This document shows positions 6,707-8,586 of a DNA stretch of 8,586 nt, in pieces. This stretch comes from Euryarchaeota archaeon UBA220 (GTDB lineage: Archaea > Thermoplasmatota > Poseidoniia > Poseidoniales > Thalassarchaeaceae). Within the stretch, counting starts at the first letter, position 1, and each line of letters opens with the position of its first letter. The translations under genes and the position numbers were made by a program. Under the pieces are notes generated by a model, which saw only the letters and a list, made by a program, of their open reading frames with translations, made no database searches and was not told the origin of the DNA. The stretch spans positions 1-8,586 of the forward strand of contig DAON01000049.1 of assembly GCA_002501885.1 (NCBI GenBank), in the 5' to 3' direction.

Positions 6707-6813
6707 GATACCACGGACAATGTTGAATGTTTGATGGCATCGGCTGTTATTGGGTGGTCTGTGTGTAATTTTGTGAGCGTCACCTTTCTTGGGGAGTGGG
6801 TGCTGGCGTGGTC
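6707..6813. promoter_or_regulatory. Divergent promoter region between the membrane-protein gene and tRNA-Arg
   Basis: These 107 bp must serve the tRNA to the right and, unless RFC transcripts read through, the membrane-protein gene to the left. The main A/T-rich element is TAATTTT at 6766-6772, read as AAAATTA on the other strand. It is centred about 45 bp before the tRNA 5' end, allowing a short leader for RNase P to remove, and about 62 bp before the ATG at 6706. It may act as a TATA box in one or both directions. The assignment rests on composition and spacing alone. Confidence 0.35.
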
Positions 6814-6891
6814 GGGCGCGTAGCATAGCCTGGATAATGCACCGGCCTCCTAAGCCGGGGACCGCGGGTTCGAATCCTGCCGCGTCCGCCA
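6814..6891 (+). tRNA. tRNA-Arg (anticodon CCT), CCA encoded
   Basis: A full cloverleaf can be drawn. The acceptor stem is GGGCGCG/CGCGTCC with one G-U pair. The D stem is GCAT/ATGC with a loop carrying GG and A20. The anticodon stem is CCGGC/GCCGG with loop CTCCTAA, anticodon CCT at 6849-6851. The variable loop has five bases, and the T arm is GCGGG-TTCGAAT-CCTGC. The discriminator is G at 6888 and CCA is encoded at 6889-6891. It reads AGG codons; A20 and C35 match arginine identity elements. There is no intron. It is the only plus-strand gene in the window, and its CCA ends one base from the stop codon of the convergent RFC-like gene. Confidence 0.97.
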
Positions 6892-6892
6892 C

Positions 6893-8032
6893 TCAACCGA
6901 ATGCTAGACCGTGTTGATTTCCGGCTTTGGCTACTTTGTGCAGGAACCTCTCGAATGGAACCCTGGCAAGGGAAGACCTTCTGAGTTGTACTTCGCATTC
7001 TGCTAAAGCATCAAGCAATTCTTCACGCAATTCATCGGGAATGGATAGTCGGCGGCCCACGAGAACATCGTGTAGTTGGTGAATCACATCATCCGAATCT
7101 AAACCGTGATCGTTCATCATCCGGTCTATCTCGGCGAGTGCTCCGGTTAGGATTCTCTTCTTTCGCCCGCCTTGATTTTCCCATCTCCATTCAACCACTC
7201 TGCCACGCAGTGCCAATTCAATCAGGTGTCTGCCAGATTGCATTGTGGTGGATTGAACCAATGAATGAACCGCAGAGCGATCGTTAGCCAGTCTCCTCAG
7301 GTGTAGCATCTCCAGTGTGAATATGGCTTTGCGTAGATTTCCTTCTGAGATGTACGCAATATCCTCAAGCACTCCATCAGCGGTCTCGACTCCTTCGATA
7401 TGAGTCAAATCGGTGAGCGAAGAAAGTATTGTCTCTCTAGATGTTGATGGGATTCTTACCATTTGTGTTCTGGAGCGCAATGCATCGATTATGCGAGAAG
7501 GGGCTCTAGCAACAAGGACGAATCTTGAGGCTTCTCCCACTGTCTCCATCATACGGCGTAAGTATGCCTGTCTAATGGAGCCGAGATAATCTGCATCTTC
7601 GATAACTATCAATCTACTAATCGGAAGTTTGCCTTCTGTGAGGGTATTCTCTACACCAGCTGGAGCTACTCCTCCTTGATTTGAAGAAGAGATGCCGCGA
7701 TCGAAAGCATCGAGACTTAGTCGGCCGGCGAGAGTGTCTGCAGAACCGGAGCCGCCTGGACGCAGGAACTCTTCGAATGTATTCATCGCTCCTCGCTGTC
7801 TAACCAGATCTCTGGCCTGTAGGACATGAGTTGTTGATTTCCAGCCAGAACCAAGTAATTGGCGGGCAACCAAACGCCACGCAGCGGTCTTGCCAACCCC
7901 TGAAGGGCCTGTAATCAGGAAGTGAGGAGGGTCGGGAGATTGGCTGGCAGAGGACAATGAATCTCTCACCGTCTCAGGCATAGCTAGGTCTGAGAAAGAA
8001 AGGGGTGCGTGCTTACTGAGCCAGCCGGACAC
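6893..8032 (-). CDS. RFC small-subunit-like clamp-loader AAA+ ATPase (divergent)
   Basis: A 379-residue AAA+ protein of the replication factor C type, which would help load the PCNA sliding clamp onto primed DNA. Residues 4-26 resemble the WxxKYRPxxxxD entry of RFC subunits. Walker A is GPSGVGKT (42-49). Walker B reads LIVIEDAD (141-148), with Glu-Asp where Asp-Glu is usual. The SRC arginine-finger motif is SRT (187-189), and sensor 2 is GNLRKAI (231-237). The C-terminal 130 residues form a helical collar-like domain (DVIHQLHDVLVGRRL). It is about 60 residues longer than usual archaeal RfcS, mostly through an insert at about 78-137 rich in Gly, Ser and Pro, between Walker A and B. The start is GTG at 8032, 40 nt after the RpoP-like stop, without a Shine-Dalgarno site. 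It could be a second, specialised small subunit. RFC class membership is well supported; the exact subunit role is not. Confidence 0.86.
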   Translation of the reverse strand: MSGWLSKHAPLSFSDLAMPETVRDSLSSASQSPDPPHFLITGPSGVGKTAAWRLVARQLLGSGWKSTTHVLQARDLVRQRGAMNTFEEFLRPGGSGSADTLAGRLSLDAFDRGISSSNQGGVAPAGVENTLTEGKLPISRLIVIEDADYLGSIRQAYLRRMMETVGEASRFVLVARAPSRIIDALRSRTQMVRIPSTSRETILSSLTDLTHIEGVETADGVLEDIAYISEGNLRKAIFTLEMLHLRRLANDRSAVHSLVQSTTMQSGRHLIELALRGRVVEWRWENQGGRKKRILTGALAEIDRMMNDHGLDSDDVIHQLHDVLVGRRLSIPDELREELLDALAECEVQLRRSSLARVPFERFLHKVAKAGNQHGLAFG

Positions 8033-8052
8033 GACACTGCGTCGGAATGGCG

Positions 8053-8065
8053 GGTCTTGAAGACC
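8053..8065. promoter_or_regulatory. 13-bp dyad upstream of the RFC-like gene
   Basis: GGTCTT-G-AAGACC is a perfect inverted repeat with a one-base centre, in the 40-nt gap between the RpoP-like stop and the GTG start of the RFC-like gene, 21-33 bp before that start. In RNA it could form only a 4-bp stem with a 5-base loop, so a protein-binding site is more plausible than a terminator. Its role is unknown. Confidence 0.22.
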
Positions 8066-8072
8066 GCGCTAC

Positions 8073-8342
8073 TTACTCGGCCTTGAGTTCCTTGTAGCGG
8101 CCTTCCTTTCGAGGCTTTACGAAGACTCTGTAGCCGCACTTATGGCAAGATTGTCCTGTTGTCCCAGCCTCACTCCAAGTCAGGTGGCCGCAGCGCAGAC
8201 ACTTGTAGCGAATTTCTAGTGGATCCATGGTGGATTCACAATGTCCGCACTTGGGCAACTCAGTAGGGTTCCATGCTCTCCTGTCGGTGCGGTTGCAGTT
8301 CCTGCACTTGTGGAGAACTAGCTTGTCAGACTCTTTGGCCAT
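8073..8342 (-). CDS. rpoP: RNA polymerase subunit P-like (Rpb12/RpoP) protein with extra N-terminal zinc ribbon
   Basis: An 89-residue protein with four CxxC knuckles: C13/C16, C32/C35, C48/C51 and C66/C69. The C-terminal half (about 45-89), with YKCLRCG, then CHKCGYRVFVKPR and the ending KELKAE, matches archaeal RpoP/Rpb12, the small zinc-ribbon subunit of RNA polymerase that supports assembly and open-complex formation. The usual archaeal protein is only about 45-60 residues. Here the first 44 residues add a second CxxC-x15-CxxC ribbon (LHKCRNCN to CGHC). The fusion may give an extra contact with DNA, polymerase or a partner. Alternatively this is a two-ribbon accessory protein and not the core subunit. 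The ATG start at 8342 has no clear Shine-Dalgarno site and lies 43 nt after the guaAA stop. The zinc-ribbon architecture is certain; the subunit assignment is probable. Confidence 0.75.
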   Translation of the reverse strand: MAKESDKLVLHKCRNCNRTDRRAWNPTELPKCGHCESTMDPLEIRYKCLRCGHLTWSEAGTTGQSCHKCGYRVFVKPRKEGRYKELKAE

Positions 8343-8385
8343 CGGGTCGCCGACCTAGCGGGCCTTCTTCAATCTGTCCTATGCT

Positions 8386-8586
8386 TCAGCGGGCCCTACG
8401 GGCCCGTTCACAGGCTGCTACGAAGTTCTCGAACATCTTGGCGCCGTGCTCTGAATCATTGACTTCTGGATGGAATTGTAGACCAAACCTATCGCCCGCC
8501 TCATTCTCCATACCCTGAACGGGGCAGGACTCGCTCAGTGCCGTGATTCGATACCCCGGCGGAGCTTCTGTGACCTCGTCATTATG
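8386..8586 (-). CDS. guaAA: GMP synthase glutamine amidotransferase subunit, C-terminal part (5' end outside the window)
   Basis: The last 66 codons and TGA stop of a class I glutamine amidotransferase. The visible part begins HNDEVTEAPPGY, continues with SESCPVQGM, and contains GLQFHPEV, whose His and Glu (residues 39 and 41 of the fragment) complete the Cys-His-Glu triad, followed by EHGAKMFENFVAAC. These segments fit GMP synthase better than CarA or anthranilate/PABA synthase. The protein ends about 12 residues after this with a basic ERARRAR tail and no ATP-pyrophosphatase domain, as expected for the archaeal two-subunit enzyme. It would supply ammonia to GuaAB, which converts XMP to GMP in the cytoplasm; guaAB is not in this window. 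The RpoP-like gene starts 43 nt downstream. The catalytic Cys lies outside the window. Confidence 0.92.
   Translation of the reverse strand, partial: HNDEVTEAPPGYRITALSESCPVQGMENEAGDRFGLQFHPEVNDSEHGAKMFENFVAACERARRAR
8390..8406. repeat. GGGCCC-TAC-GGGCCC inverted repeat in the guaAA 3' end
   Basis: A 7-bp perfect stem (CGGGCCC/GGGCCCG) with a 3-base loop covers the codons for the terminal Ala-Arg-Arg-Ala run, ending just before the guaAA stop. It is not followed by a T tract on either strand, so it is not a convincing terminator. It could stabilise the mRNA 3' end or simply reflect GC-rich Arg/Ala codons. Confidence 0.3.

Noticed and set aside
6363..6783. Minus-strand open frames of 75 and 83 codons within and upstream of the membrane-protein gene
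   Set aside because: They overlap each other and the membrane-protein frame, which is longer and has coherent hydrophobic segments. They show no motif of their own.
6780..6998. Minus-strand open frame of 72 codons overlapping the tRNA
   Set aside because: It translates the antisense strand of tRNA-Arg (GGRGRIRTRGPRLRR) and the RFC-like 3' end in another frame. This is a common artefact of tRNA loci.
8390..8406. GGGCCC hairpin as a terminator of guaAA
   Set aside because: It lies inside the coding sequence and no T tract follows on the minus strand, so I list it only as an inverted repeat.
1..8586. Search for CRISPR arrays, insertion sequences, attachment sites and phage or defence genes
   Set aside because: No evenly spaced direct repeats, no transposase- or integrase-like frames and no direct repeat of the tRNA 3' end were seen, so there is no support for an integrated element at the tRNA.

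Overview
The window looks archaeal, most likely a marine planktonic euryarchaeote of the Marine Group II (Poseidoniales) type. That placement is an inference from gene content, with no marker phylogeny behind it. The supporting signs are an RpoP/Rpb12-type zinc-ribbon protein, an RFC-like clamp-loader ATPase, a GMP synthase amidotransferase that ends as a stand-alone subunit (the archaeal two-subunit arrangement), an archaeal DUF2299-like protein, and a secreted propeller/VWA protein beside a bacterial-type PlsC acyltransferase.

All nine protein genes lie on the minus strand; the only plus-strand gene is a tRNA. From the right edge, in the direction of transcription: the 3' end of guaAA (8586-8386), an RpoP-like protein with an extra zinc ribbon (8342-8073), an RFC small-subunit-like AAA+ ATPase (8032-6893), tRNA-Arg(CCT) on the plus strand (6814-6891), a four-helix membrane protein of unknown function (6706-5255), a divergent SdhA/FrdA-type flavoprotein (5191-3755), a HIT hydrolase (3753-3328), a PlsC-type acyltransferase with a C-terminal membrane domain (3289-1796), a DUF2299-like protein (1783-1139), and the first 344 codons of a secreted beta-propeller plus VWA protein (1034 to beyond position 1).

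The spacings suggest three units. The right-hand unit is information processing and nucleotide metabolism: guaAA, rpoP-like and RFC-like, with gaps of about 40 nt. The middle unit is flavoprotein, HIT, acyltransferase and DUF2299-like, with gaps of 1, 38 and 12 nt; it is preceded by an intergenic region holding a T6 tract, a hairpin and a 14-bp dyad. The secreted protein at the left has its own TATA-like element and a strong Shine-Dalgarno site. The membrane protein sits alone between the tRNA and the flavoprotein unit.

No CRISPR array, insertion sequence, integrase, rRNA or phage-like gene is visible. Nothing here can be called a wholly new system. The points most worth a second look are the acyltransferase in an archaeal setting, the SdhA-like flavoprotein without its substrate arginine, the divergent clamp-loader subunit, the propeller/VWA secreted protein, and the intergenic dyads.
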